DNA of 64,000 nucleotides from Hortaea werneckii (taxonomy: Eukaryota; Ascomycota; Dothideomycetes; Mycosphaerellales; Teratosphaeriaceae): contig JBAOKB010000159.1 of assembly GCA_037044905.1 (NCBI GenBank), positions 620,001 to 684,000 on the forward strand. Reading direction: 5' to 3'. Of this stretch, positions 1-10,885 are shown one piece after another (position 1 is the first letter of the stretch; each line of letters starts with the position of its first letter). The notes beneath the pieces are model-generated. The model worked only from the letters and a program-made list of their open reading frames with translations. It searched no databases and had not been told where the DNA came from. A program made the translations under genes and the position numbers.

Positions 1-43
1 CTTGAATCCTTAAGGTACTATCAGACTCCTGACAAAGCTCACC

Positions 44-1020
44 ATGGCGAGCGAAAACAAGCTCTCCCCAGCTGGCTTGGACTTCACTCCAACTATACGC
101 CATGACACATACGAATGTAAGTACATAGGTACCTGACTAGCACTATGCCGTGCGTGTAACTCTAGGCGAGCTCCGAGGTAATTTACTGATCCTTCGAATA
201 AGACATAAAGCCCGAGAAGCTCGACCTCACAAACTGTGCGGTCCTGATCACTGGCGCTTCCAAAGGCATCGGACGAGAGACGGCCCTCTCGTATGCCAGG
301 GCTGGCGCATCCTCCATCGCAATCGCCGCTCGCTCCCCGCTGGACACGCTGAAAGATGAACTCGAAGCTGCATCTCGGACGGCCGGAAGGCAGCCACCCC
401 GTGTCCTCCCTTTGCAGGTCGATGTGACGGATCTCAGCAACGTCGAAGAGGCGGCCAAGGAAGTCGAAAGTGCCTTTGGTCGCCTCGACATCGTCATCAA
501 CAATGCGGGATACCTCGAGCCGTTCAAGAAGATGCTGGACGCTGACCCGGCGGAATGGAAACGCTCGTACGAAGTCAATGTCTTTGGCGTGTACCACGTC
601 GCTCGCGCTTTCATGCCGCTGCTTCTGAAGACCACCGACGGCCTCAAGCAGGTTCTCAATCTCTCGAGTGTCGGCGCCCACTTCACCATGCCTGGCGGAT
701 CGGCTTACCAGCCCACGAAGCTGGCGGTGCTCCGGTTCAGTGCTTTTATTGGCTTGGAGTATCCAGAGCTATTGTCGTATGCGATCCATCCAGGCGGCGT
801 ACAGACTGAGCTGTCTTCCAACATGGGCAAACAATACGAGCACTTGCTTACCGACACGCCTCAACTGTCTGCCGACAGCATCGTTTGGCTAAGCGCTGAA
901 AGACGAGAGTGGCTGCAGGGACGGTACGTGAGTGTGACATGGGATATGGCAGAATTGCTGGAAAAGAGGAAGAAGATCGAGGACGAAGACCTGCTTAAAG
1001 TCCGCATGGCCGTCGCGTAG
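44..1020 (+). CDS. Short-chain dehydrogenase/reductase (SDR), classical type
   Basis: Two exons, 44-116 and 203-1020, give 296 aa; the intron (GTAAGT...AG, 117-202) restores a Tyr codon at the junction. The protein has the classical SDR layout: a Rossmann cofactor motif TGASKGIG at about residues 41-48, an NNAG motif at 124-127, a serine-rich strand (LNLSS) near 180 and the catalytic YQPTK at 193-197. By family knowledge it is an NAD(P)H-dependent oxidoreductase; the substrate cannot be read from sequence. The catalytic Tyr and Lys are both present, so it should be active. There is no signal peptide, so it is probably cytosolic. It is convergent with the MFS transporter at 1368-3144, and I see no cluster backbone gene that would make this a secondary-metabolite locus. 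The start is the first ATG in frame, near the window edge. Confidence 0.88.
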
Positions 1021-1367
1021 AGCTAAGAAAGCTACATTGGCCGAGCCACCATAGTGACTTTTATGAACGCCGAAACACCTTGCAGCAATCCCACCAAATA
1101 TTTCATCATCTCATATATGCGCCAGAAGCGCGCCGGGTCAAGTCTCAGGGTATCTCATATCGAACGACTTGCGGGATCAGCGAGTGCTAACATTTTGACT
1201 TGATCTGGATCGATCTTGTGTCTGACAATAATCGTTAGCAACGATCAGGCGTTGGGGAGCGTCGCCAACATACCTCAAGCTCTGCTGTGTTCAACTGATA
1301 AAAGAAAAAGAAACACGCTTTGGAAAGCAATAAGAAGCATGATATGTGTTGCAGGCCTTTCATCGTC
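1021..1367. other. Convergent intergenic gap
   Basis: This is the 3' side of both the SDR and the MFS gene. I see no ORF or RNA-like feature here beyond presumptive 3' UTRs. Confidence 0.5.
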
Positions 1368-3144
1368 TCAAACATCCTGCTTCTCGGTCTCTCCCGTGGT
1401 CATGCGCGTCAGCGCGGATGCGGTCGAATCGATCGAAGCGTTGAGCCTTTGGGCCTTCTGGCTGGCCCACCCACGAGCGCTGTCGTGGTGGCGGTAGATG
1501 ATGGCTATGGCCATGCACCCGGCGCTTAACATCATGCAAGCACCGCTCCACAGCTGCACTGTCAAAAAGTTGTTGCCATAGGCCGAGATGAGGTGGCCTG
1601 CAATCAGTGGTCCGGTCAAAGCGAATATACCAGCAGCCGAATACATCATGCCGGTCCACTGGCCAAGCCTGGCTTGTGCCTCTGGGTTTGGCCCCAGTAG
1701 GTAGGCCATAGAAGCGGGCGGCAAGCCGATGACCGCTCCGGAGAATACACCGAAAGTGACAACGAAGGCGATAGCCGCTGGAACGGTCTTAGCCAATGTC
1801 CACAAGACGAGGCAGAGCATAGAGGCGACGAATGTCACCACAGCGTGCACGTTGAGCGCTCCGAATAGATCGCATAGGTAGGACGAGCTCAAGCGGCCGA
1901 GCGTTGACGAGCCGTTCATGATGGCTAAGAGATAGAATGTGCGGATGGCGTCGTGGTGTACTTCGTTCTCAAGCCCGATGTTGAAGCCGGACGGTGTCTC
2001 GTCACGGTAGCCTAGGCCTTCTCTTGCTGCCCACTCCTCAAGGTTGAAGAACACGGCGTAAAAGCCGAAGAAGAGGAAGCAGATCGACGCCGTCATCCAA
2101 TTGAATGCTTGGTTTTGGAAGGCGTGCATGTCGATGAACACACCGAATCGCCATTTCTCTGGCTTGCGGACGATGTGTTCGGGGTTGGGGCGAGCGATGA
2201 AGATGGTCAAGATGCAGGTCGCCGTTGTGAGGGTGGAGACGTATCGCTGAGCGTTGTTGAAGCCGTCGCTACTGATGAGGAACTTGAGCATGACAGGGTA
2301 GACGAGACCAGCAATGCTTGCACCAGACGCAACCACGCCGATGGCGAATCCCTTCTTCTTCTTGAACCATGTGGCGACCACTTGAAGGAGTCAGTCATTC
2401 GTTCTGGAATACCCGAAATAGGCGGCACATACCTTGACTTGAGCTCACAAAGAAACAGGCCATGCCGAGGCCACTCAGGAGACCCTGCGTGAACCAGATG
2501 AGGCCGTAGTTGCCTTGGCCAAAGTCGCCCTGACCATTGACCGTACTGAGAACGTACGATGCAATCGTGAGAAGTACAGTTCCAATGATGAGCAACTTCC
2601 TGATATGGCCGGCGTCCAGGAAACGCCCCACAGGAGCGGACAAGAAAAGTACGCACGAGGATTGCGTTGCACCGACCAGATTTAGGAGCAGGATGTCCTA
2701 AAGCATCGATGTCAGTGTCTCATGCACCATGCTGAATACCAAGGTGTACATACCCGACCAGGAAGAAGGTGCTGCATGTAATAGCTGGCATATGAGCCGT
2801 AAGCCTATGCAGGTCAGCACAGGTTCTGTTGTCATCTTCGGATCGGTCAAACTCACGTTGACAATACCCCAGCTGTTGAACATAAGCAGGAAGCCACCGA
2901 ATAAGCAAGCGTACGGCTTCCACCCACTTGGCCAGGTGGGCTCTTCGGGCTCAACCCATCCACGCGGCTCTCTGGCGACTGATAAACTGGCAAGGGAGTC
3001 TCTTCGCATCGGCCCTGAAGGCCTTTCCTCGTCCATTGATTGAGCCTTGCTGGGGGCCTTGCTGGCGCCCGGCGTCTGCTCGGGGGAGTTCATCTCTGAT
3101 GTGGACTGCGACGATGAGGTGACGGTGCCTTCGTCCTTGATCAT
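1368..3144 (-). CDS. MFS transporter, monocarboxylate-transporter (MCT) like
   Basis: Four exons read on the minus strand: 3144-2857, 2804-2754, 2697-2433 and 2380-1368. They give about 538 aa. All three introns (52-56 nt) have GT-AG ends and join in frame. The N-terminal ~95 residues are hydrophilic and Ser/Pro/Glu rich (cytosolic tail). The first membrane segment follows (GGFLLMFNSWGIVNAYGSY), a signature seen in fungal MCT-family transporters, and VVATWFKKKKGFAIG matches the conserved loop between helices 4 and 5. About twelve hydrophobic helices follow. The family moves monocarboxylates or riboflavin-like solutes across the plasma membrane; the substrate here is not known. The ATG at 3144 was chosen because the frame further upstream has only non-ATG codons. 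It is convergent with the SDR gene. Confidence 0.88.
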
Positions 3145-4564
3145 CTTCGTCGTCGTCGTCAATCAGAGATAGGAGATATGTGGCAACTATGAAAAGAGGC
3201 AGAGAGAAATAAGGGAGTGATGTGAACTTGGACTGGCTGCGAGATGCAAGGTTGCAGATGGAGGGTTGCAAGTGAGGACTATATGACTGAGAGGCACGTG
3301 TGAGAGTGCCCCCCAACCTCCGCACAAGGAAACTACGACCTTGTATGGATCCACCTTGGGGATGCACAGTGGTTGCTTGGCTTTAAGATAACGGTGGACA
3401 ACCTCACGCATCAACGCGCGTTGGAAGCTGCGACTAGCTATGAAACATCATGACTTAGTGGCAGTGCTGCACCCTAGACACCATCACGACACGGTGCAAG
3501 TAGGTTGCCGCTGTGGAAGAGCGGGTCGCCCAGCCGTGCTGTAACACCCCACGCAAGCTAGAGGGCTCGAGGACGCAAAGATAGCGGCGGAATATGCGTG
3601 GAGGAGAATGGAGATCTGCAGCAGCCAAGGCATCTTAGATGCAATGATTATCGCAGAGGTCAGCGATAGTGACACCGCCAAGGACGACAAAGGGGACTTG
3701 ATGATGCGGCATTCTTGGTCGCGGCATTCTTGTCAAGCTTCGGCCTGAGCCAGGAGAGAGCTTGAAGACCGGATTCCCGGGAGAAGATAGACCGGGGGAG
3801 GCGGGCGTGGCATTATGCCCAGGCGGCGGGTTCATGATGAATTGACATGCAGTGACACTCGATGGTTGATTAACAGGCTAATTATCCAGCGCGAGGTACT
3901 GTATTCCAGAAGGGAGGGTGTGCGTTTGGATGCAGAGAGTGATGGCCAGAACGCGACTGACACGTCCGAAAGCGTTGAAGTCCCAAGGCCACGCCAAGGA
4001 AAGATCGTCGCGGCCCAGGCCGAACCTTAGCCGTTTGCTTTTCGGGGAGATTTGGGCGCAATTCCAAGCTCAGCCACAGGGACTTACGAATGGCAAAGGT
4101 GACAGACGGTGAAGACTTGTGCTTCAGCCAAGGCAGCTGGCACGACGCGAGAGATCTTGGAGCCTCAGGAGAACAAAGCGACCGGAGCACTACCTAATAT
4201 TCCAAGAGTCATGTCATGGACTCTCTCTCCCACCCCCCTTCCGCCCTGTTGCAACCTTCCCCGAATCGCTTCCCCGGCGAACCCACCTGTACCGGCTAAC
4301 CATCAGCAGCCGTCGGAGCTTGTCGCATGAGCAAACGTCCCAAGAACAACGCCGAGCCATAGTTCGTGCAGCTTGCCCATGTCTCACGTCTTGGCCGGCT
4401 AAATCATGAAGATCAAAGAAAAAAGAAGCTGTGTTATGCTTTCACGCAAAAAAGCCTGGTACGCGGCTCCACACCACCCCGCCTAGACATTTCCTCCGCC
4501 ACGTCCATCCTGCTAGGCTGGTTTACGCCTGCGGGCCATCACCGTGATCGACCGGCCCCGGACC
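3145..4564. other. Intergenic region, nothing recognised
   Basis: This 1.4 kb lies between the 5' end of the MFS gene and the 3' end of the unknown gene at 4565. It must hold the MFS promoter. The open frames are short, overlapping and show no protein-like composition. Confidence 0.4.
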
Positions 4565-5779
4565 TTATAGTATCCCCTCACTGATCTCCTGTAGACGGTC
4601 CGCGGCCGTGCTGTCAAATGCTCGAATCTCGGTCTCGGCGTAGTTCAGCAACCCACATGCCACCTGTGCGTCGGCGTCTTCCACCACCGATAGCGGATGA
4701 ATCCAGAAGCGGAGCCTGGACACATATGCGTCTCGACTGCATAAGTCGATGGTATACTGCGCCAGTTCGGTGACATCTTGGTAGAGCACCATGAGCATGA
4801 CGATTGCCCCAGCCAGCCGGTTCACGACCTGGGGCTCAGCAGCTTCTGGAGCGGGGCGAGAAGAGCCGTGGGATGGTTTCATCGCCATCAGTTCCCTGAC
4901 AGGCTCCAAATAGTCTTCGGGCACCGCGTCTTCCATCTGCGCCGTTGCCGTGACCGGGTCGTTATCTTCCCCGACATCTTCCGCAGACTCCTCCTCTTGC
5001 ACAGCCAATTCCCCGTCTCGAGCGTCATCCAGTGGAGTCGTCCTGGTCGAGAATCCACCTTGATCGTGAGTCAGTGGGGCCCTAGTTGCACGCTCTATAG
5101 CGTCGTTGTCTGATTTTGGATCAACTAGTAGCTTGGGGGGTCCGCACAGCTTATCAACCGATGATTGGATCGCCTCCATGCATTGGTGCATCTCCTGTGC
5201 AACCTCTTCGATCTTCTGCAGCTTGGCGAACTGCTTGTAAAGTCTGGTGGCCATCTTGCGCAAGGTCTTCTTAGTCTTCTTTGTGAACTTCGGGACGGGC
5301 TCGACGCGCTTCTCAGGCCGGCGGACATACTTTTCGTCGCGGCCGCGGTACTCGAAGGCGTCATCTCCGTCCACCCTCTTGCGTTTCTTGGTCACAGGTA
5401 CCTCCTTGATTTGGATGATCTGCAGAGCGAAACTGGCGCGCTGCAAAGTAGCCTGAATGCGTGGGGAGCCATTGCTCATCTGCTGTAAAGTCTTGCGGCT
5501 TTCCAGAAGCTCGTCGTACTGCTGCGCCGTCACTCCATTCTTGTTCTCCGTCAGCACGTCGGTCAACTCATCAAGGTCTTGGGCGAGCTGTTCAGCTTCA
5601 GTGTCGGCCTTGATTGCCATATTGGGTTCAGAATGACTGTAATCCGTCGCTGGCGTGCTAGGATCTTGAGGAGCGTCACTGCTGTGACGATGGTCGTTGG
5701 AATCGGATGCTGCGTGTTCAGAGAGCTTCATGGCTGCCTTGCAGTGACGAGCGCAGACTCGGTCCCAAACTGAAGCCAT
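4565..5779 (-). CDS. Hypothetical protein, probably nuclear
   Basis: A single uninterrupted frame of 404 aa starting at the ATG at 5779 (the two codons upstream in frame lack an ATG). I do not recognise the family. It has a hydrophilic N-terminus, a KKRKRVDGDD stretch near residue 130 and a second basic block (KFTKKTKKTLRK) near 165, both resembling nuclear localisation signals. A predicted helical segment follows (about 180-215), then a Glu/Asp-rich middle (about 250-290) and a more hydrophobic C-terminus (VNRLAGAIVMLMVLYQDVTE) that looks folded rather than membrane-spanning. The length, the lack of frameshifts and the ordered domain-like C-terminus support a real gene. Function unknown. Confidence 0.7.
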   Translation of the reverse strand: MASVWDRVCARHCKAAMKLSEHAASDSNDHRHSSDAPQDPSTPATDYSHSEPNMAIKADTEAEQLAQDLDELTDVLTENKNGVTAQQYDELLESRKTLQQMSNGSPRIQATLQRASFALQIIQIKEVPVTKKRKRVDGDDAFEYRGRDEKYVRRPEKRVEPVPKFTKKTKKTLRKMATRLYKQFAKLQKIEEVAQEMHQCMEAIQSSVDKLCGPPKLLVDPKSDNDAIERATRAPLTHDQGGFSTRTTPLDDARDGELAVQEEESAEDVGEDNDPVTATAQMEDAVPEDYLEPVRELMAMKPSHGSSRPAPEAAEPQVVNRLAGAIVMLMVLYQDVTELAQYTIDLCSRDAYVSRLRFWIHPLSVVEDADAQVACGLLNYAETEIRAFDSTAADRLQEISEGIL

Positions 5780-6454
5780 CTTCACTTGCGAGTATCTTTG
5801 CGTCTTATCTTGCTGCTATCGCCGGCAATAGCTTCTTGTTAGCAGATCCTGCTGCTGTCTAGGTTTACTGTGTGAACGCTGTTTGATGTTTACTGTCTCC
5901 TCATCGTCGAAACGACATTCTTATGAAGAATTGTTTTTATTGAGAAGAATGCCATCTCCTCCTATTGTCAGACGGCTATTGAAACACTGCTGGTTTTCAA
6001 GTGAAGTTGAAATGTGAAGTTGATGCTGGATCCGCACTGAGCTCATGTGAAGCCAACTTCACATATGTTCTGCGCCTTATCAAAGAGGTCGCTGAATTTT
6101 GCTAGTCCGTCAGCACTTCATCTCAAGATGAAATGCACATGCTCGGAAAAAATAAAATATACGTTATAGATTTGTTTGTGGTCAAAATACTTCCATTATT
6201 CGTCATGAGCTGAAGTGCCACCATCAGTGTACCTGAAAACTTCGCCGTGCTCCAAAAAAGGGCATCACATAACAAAGAGAAAGCACCGCTAGCCATTGCC
6301 GCCCATTAGCGCCTAGCTGCTGATGCTCGAAGGATGTGCCGCCTCACTCCAATGTGAGGATGAGAAAAAAAAGCCGCACCAGCGCCACGCATTCCTTCGA
6401 AGTCGACGTGCCGAGTTAAAAAAAGGAAAGAAAAAGGAAATTGACTGCGCGGTC
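5780..6454. other. Intergenic region, AT-richer promoter
   Basis: Upstream of the 404-aa gene and downstream of the AN1 gene. A short imperfect duplication (GTGAAGTTGAAAT / GTGAAGTTGATG) lies near 6000-6025. Nothing else stands out. Confidence 0.35.
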
Positions 6455-7038
6455 TTAAATGCCCTTGATCGCCACCGTCTTCTCGCTCTCCAGCTTCTCC
6501 CGATTCCTGTCCTTCTCTTCCTGCTTGCAGTCCTCCAGACCCGGGCAGGCATGCGACTCCAGCATACGGTGCTTGCCGCAGAAGTGGCCCTGGCAGAACC
6601 CGCAGTCGCCGACGATACGCTGCGCCGCGTCTCGGCAGTCCTTGAAGTTGCAGCGGATCTTCTTGGGTGCGCCCCCGCGGATGGGCAGCGCCATGTGAAG
6701 CGTGCTTTCCCGCGTCACGTTGTAGGCGGATAAGGGCTCGGCAGGGGAGAGATGTCGGCCGGCGAAGACCAGGCGCAGGTCGTTTTCGGGGAGGTTGGTG
6801 CGCAGTGCGAGGAGAGACTGGAGGGTGCCGACCGAGGTCGTCTGGGGGATGGTGATGGGGAATGCTGGTTGTGCGGTCAGTCAACTTGAACAGGCCAGAC
6901 CGGGTGAATGGGGGGGATTAGTCACTTACTGTCACCAGCGACGTTCTTGACGAAGATCTGCATCGTCTCCTGTGTTTCTGATGATGCGCGGGATCTGGAG
7001 GAAGAGACAGAGCTGAAGCTGCTCGAGCGCGAGGCCAT
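6455..7038 (-). CDS. Ubiquitin-like plus AN1-type zinc-finger protein
   Basis: Two exons, 7038-6930 and 6864-6455, give 172 aa; the intron is 65 nt with GTAAGT...AG ends. After a ~26-residue Ser-rich leader, a ubiquitin-like fold begins (MQIFVKNVAGDT, then TSVGTLQSLL, LRLVFAGRHLS and STLHMALPIRGG). The C-terminal part holds the AN1 zinc ligand pattern: CNFKDC, CGFCQGHFCGKHR, HACPGLEDC. Ubl plus AN1 is the layout of human ZFAND4 and several fungal AN1 proteins, which act in proteasome or Cdc48-linked quality control and stress response. The last ~30 residues are charged and helical (QEEKDRNREKLESEK). A second ATG at 6963 would start directly at MQIFV, so the true start is uncertain. The role is inferred from family membership. 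Confidence 0.85.
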
Positions 7039-8891
7039 ATTGTCGATGGTCGGTGTGGTAACAAGCTGAGATAGATGTCGACGCCTCCTCGAATGTGCGC
7101 AAGTGTGATGGGCTAATATACGCCTGATGAGGTGGTGAGGCGATGCGTTGGCAGATCGGAAGCGGTCGTCTGAACCGTAGTGTAATGGGTAGGGCAGAGG
7201 GTTGCAGAGAGGCGGTAGATAAGCAGGAACCGGGTCGTGGCTGCTAGAGGCTACAGTAGTGTGTCGCTGTTCGGTAACTGAAAGGTGGATTGAGGTGGTT
7301 TGTGTAGAGTGGAGAGAGGCAAGAGTTGGGCAGGAGTGTCACACAGGTCGAGGTTGTCGGGCTGAGTAATAGCAGGGAGGCGTCGTCAGATGTCAGGGCG
7401 TCAGGGCGTCAGGTCGGGTATGTCGTCGCTCGGTCTCTTGGAGTCGAGGTCACGCTCCGTCATACACGGACAGCCCTGGCCGAGCCCGGAGTCCGCAGTC
7501 CCGGCGCATGCGCCACCGCTTTGCCCTGGCGCCGTCGCGAAACCGCCCTCCGATTCGACCACCTTCCATCTTGCAGCCCTGTCTCGTCCGCATCCGCTCT
7601 ACCCGCTGTCTGCCCTGCATTATCTCATTACTGCCTTGTGGCTTGAGCGTCTCTCCCTGCCCGCCGCGGACATGCGGAATAATCATGGCAACTGAAATGG
7701 GCACTGCCGACCGAAGATTAGGCGGAAGGTCCAACGCCCGATCACCACCAAGGCGAACAGACGCCGAGACACTTCAGATGAAGTGTCGCCGCAGACACAT
7801 CACGGTTCGCGATCACATGTGTACAGGGTACATGAACCCAACCACAGGCAGTACATAATTACACAGACAAAGTGAACGGATTTGACTAACAAGCTTTCGC
7901 CCAGGCTGCACACAGGAGGATTCATCGCTGGCTGTGCATGTGCCTGGGTTGACAAAGCGCCATCCATCCCAATTCCGGACCATGGATGACAAAAATGAAA
8001 AAAGTGTCTAACTTTACCTTCATCATGGGGTGTCGACTGCCGCGGTCTACCTAGAAGCTATGTCTTGGACATTCGTGAAGCAAGCAATGAAGTGGAATAT
8101 ATCGCGCATTGGCAACAAACGCGTGGCGATGATCAGGTTGGCAAGGTCTCCCTCCATCCTCATGGAGTCTTGTGGAACCTTGCGGCGCCATCCCTCGATA
8201 CATTGCGTACTACGATGGTCTTTGTATTCAATGGCAACACCACACTCTCGCCCATCCTAGACCTTGCGGTTTCGTCTTGCAAAGGCACCATCGGACTCGC
8301 CGACTCCAAAGCCGAGTGCTCGCTTCGGACCTTGTGTTAAAAGTCAAAAGCAGCCCCCTGTCAAAAGCTTCCACGACAATGATTCTCCATGTCCAGAGGC
8401 AACACATACGGCTCTGAGTCCGTCTTAGATTCCGTCTTCGGTGCCTGATACCTCGTACCTTGGCACTGCAGATTGCCATACGTTCTGCCTGGTCTTGTCT
8501 CATTCGAGCAACGAATCCGCTCTGATTTGAGCGTAGAGAAGTCCAGGTTTCGATGTCACCGTTAGACAGTGTTTAGCTGTCTCTGACAGTAATGGTTTCT
8601 CAGTCCAATTGGTGCTTCCACGCTCCACCACCGCGGCGAGTCGGTTCTACCTAGAAGCGAAGAAAGTCGCCGAAACAACCGTTCATATCCGCCATACCCA
8701 ATCGTCACATCCGTCGTGACAGTTGCTCGCTATAAAATCAGATTTGGACGGACAAGGCAACGAAGCTGTGACTGATAATGGTACACGTCAAATTCATTAA
8801 AGCACTGAGATATCTCTAGCTTGTAGCTGCGGACGAGGTTCAAGGAGATCTTCCCCAACTCGGCATCCCATATCCTCCTAAGATCTACTTT
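7039..8891. other. Intergenic region, nothing recognised
   Basis: This 1.85 kb separates the 5' end of the AN1 gene from the 3' end of ARP4. A tandem GTCAGGGC triplet lies at about 7390-7415. The short frames on both strands look like shadows of G/C-biased noncoding DNA. Confidence 0.35.
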
Positions 8892-10548
8892 TTATTTGCA
8901 TCTCTTCGCGACGATCCCCGCCCCAAATTCCTCATACTCCCTCTTGCTCACCCACATCTGGTGGAATGTCCCCAAGCTCCCCAACACCGACCCACCGATC
9001 CAGGCGCCAAACTTCCTCTCCACCGACGAGCTGTTGGCGATGACTCGGACGCGAGGGTTCGGGTACAGCGCTTGCAAATCACCCTGCAATCTCTCCGGGA
9101 GTTTCTCGATGAGCGAACCGGCGCCGGTGAGGATCACGTTCGCGAGCAGGTGACCGCGGGTATCGACGTCGCACGACTGCAGCGAGCGGTGGACGAGACT
9201 CGGCAGGGTCTCCTCGCCCTTGACTGCTTCGCCGCCTTCGGGGAGCGGGTAGGCGAGCTTCGCATCGAAGAGGCCTTCCGCGACCCGGTACCGTTCGGTG
9301 GCGAAGACGGTGTTCCAGCCGTCGGGCATCTCGAAGGGTCGCGGTGGTGCGTAGCGGGCTGCTTGCTCCATGTTCTGCTCTAATCTGCCAGGACCTGGCC
9401 ACGCCTGTACTACGCTTTCTTTGAAGGAGGTCAGGACTCGGTCTTCTTCCAGCCTCCGGAACGATTCCTTGGGCGGGTTGTCGAAGTGCATGTATGTCGC
9501 GTTGCTTGGTGCGCCAGCATCGACCGGCGATTTGGATTTGACCATGTAGTGAGGTACCAGTGGCACTTGTGGTTGCATCGAAGAGAACATGGACCGGATT
9601 TGCTGGTTGAGGAATGAGCCGGCTATGGGAGATTTCATGATACCTGGCAGGGATGTCAGCTTGACACCTGTTGCATACTGAAAGCGAACAATGCGGATGG
9701 TGTAGTGTTCGCATGTCAGGTAAAAGGCCGTGTCAAAGGCCGTCTCATCAATGCCAGTCGGCTATGTCGACCGTCGTGAGATAATTTAAAATTCATCATG
9801 TGAAACATGGGCAAGCGCAGGTGGGAAAGAAACTCACTCTTCTTCAACACCATGCCTTCCCATAATGCAGTCACCGAGGTGTTATTATGGCCAACATCAA
9901 CTACAAGCGCAGTCGCTTTCCCGTTAGCATATCTGCCGCATCTGTCAGCTACCATTTCTTCTCTCTTCTCCAACATGGCCTCACCTACGCCGCCAGCTGT
10001 CCAGTCTTTGCCAAAAAGAAGGCCGGAACACCCCATTCTTCCATAGCAACCTCGATTGACTTTTCCCGTGTCTTGTCCGGGTTCCAGCCCGGTTCACTCA
10101 TCAGGAGCGGGTACTCAGCGAGTACTTTCTCCTGAGCTTCCTCCAGCTTCTCCAAGCCCTCATCCATTTGCACATCCCCGTTCTCGTCCTTCTCGTCGTT
10201 CAGCCCATTTCTTATCGCCGGCGTCTGCCGTGCTCCCGTCAGACGGCTCGTCATGCTGTACTCCCATAATCGCGAGGCCGTCTCCCAGTCCTCGACTAAT
10301 CCATCGCTACCATACGGGTTCCGGATTTCCATGTCGCCGCGCGGGACATGGATCGCATTCTCGCCGAAGAGTTTCTGTCCATCCGAGAGCTGGCCATAAT
10401 GGGTAGGTACAACGGATTTGGGCGTGTCCTCGCCCGCAAAGCCGGCGCGCGTACTGTAGCTGCCTGGGTCGAGAATGAGTGCGGAGATTTCGTCGCCGCC
10501 GTACTCGTCCTTGACGGGCGGCTGGGTTGGCGGGAGAGTGGATGTCAT
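8892..10548 (-). CDS. ARP4: Actin-related protein 4 (Arp4)
   Basis: Three exons, 10548-9989, 9932-9838 and 9643-8892, give 468 aa with all junctions in frame. The actin fold is visible: EISALILDPGSYSTRAGFAGED at the N-terminus, then GDMEIRNP, PAFFLAKTGQLAAY, ALVVDVGHNNTSV (the second phosphate-binding loop), NVILTGAGSLIEKLPERL and the C-terminal KFGAWIGGSVLGSLGTFHQMWVSK. The acidic insert around residues 115-145 (NDEKDENGDVQMDEG) is typical of Arp4/BAF53. Arp4 is a shared subunit of the NuA4 acetyltransferase and the INO80 and SWR1 remodelers in the nucleus, pairs with actin and contacts histones. The second intron (194 nt) is long for this window, and a tiny extra exon cannot be excluded. 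It is divergent from GUP1 across 337 bp. Confidence 0.93.
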
Positions 10549-10885
10549 GTTGGTCTGTTGGGACCTGGGCACTTGCCCTCAAGGGTGATGGGTACAGGCG
10601 GAAGATTCAGGTCGAGGCGGAATGCAGCAGATGTGTCGAGTGAATTGGATGGAGCAGGTGTCGCAGTAGAGGTAGACGATTTGTCGCAAACCGATGTCGC
10701 GCATAAAGGCTGTCCCCATTGGAAAACGCGACCTCAAGCGCGCCTCCCCTGCCAAAAGTCGCCGGAAGCGAGTCAGAACTGTCTACAACTACCTGTGGGA
10801 CTACACGGCCAACCCCTGCACGTCAACTTCCACTGTGTCTCCATTGTGCTTTATTCTTGCTTTTCGCGCCACACACCATGCCATT
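10549..10885. promoter_or_regulatory. Shared divergent promoter, ARP4 / GUP1
   Basis: 337 bp separate the two ATGs, which point away from each other, so both promoters must lie here. I see no clear TATA box. A frame open upstream of the GUP1 ATG includes an in-frame ATG at 10694, but the family start is at 10886. Confidence 0.55.

Noticed and set aside
7326..7858. Plus-strand frames around 100-116 aa
   Set aside because: Overlapping frames in all phases without motifs; G/C-biased noncoding DNA.
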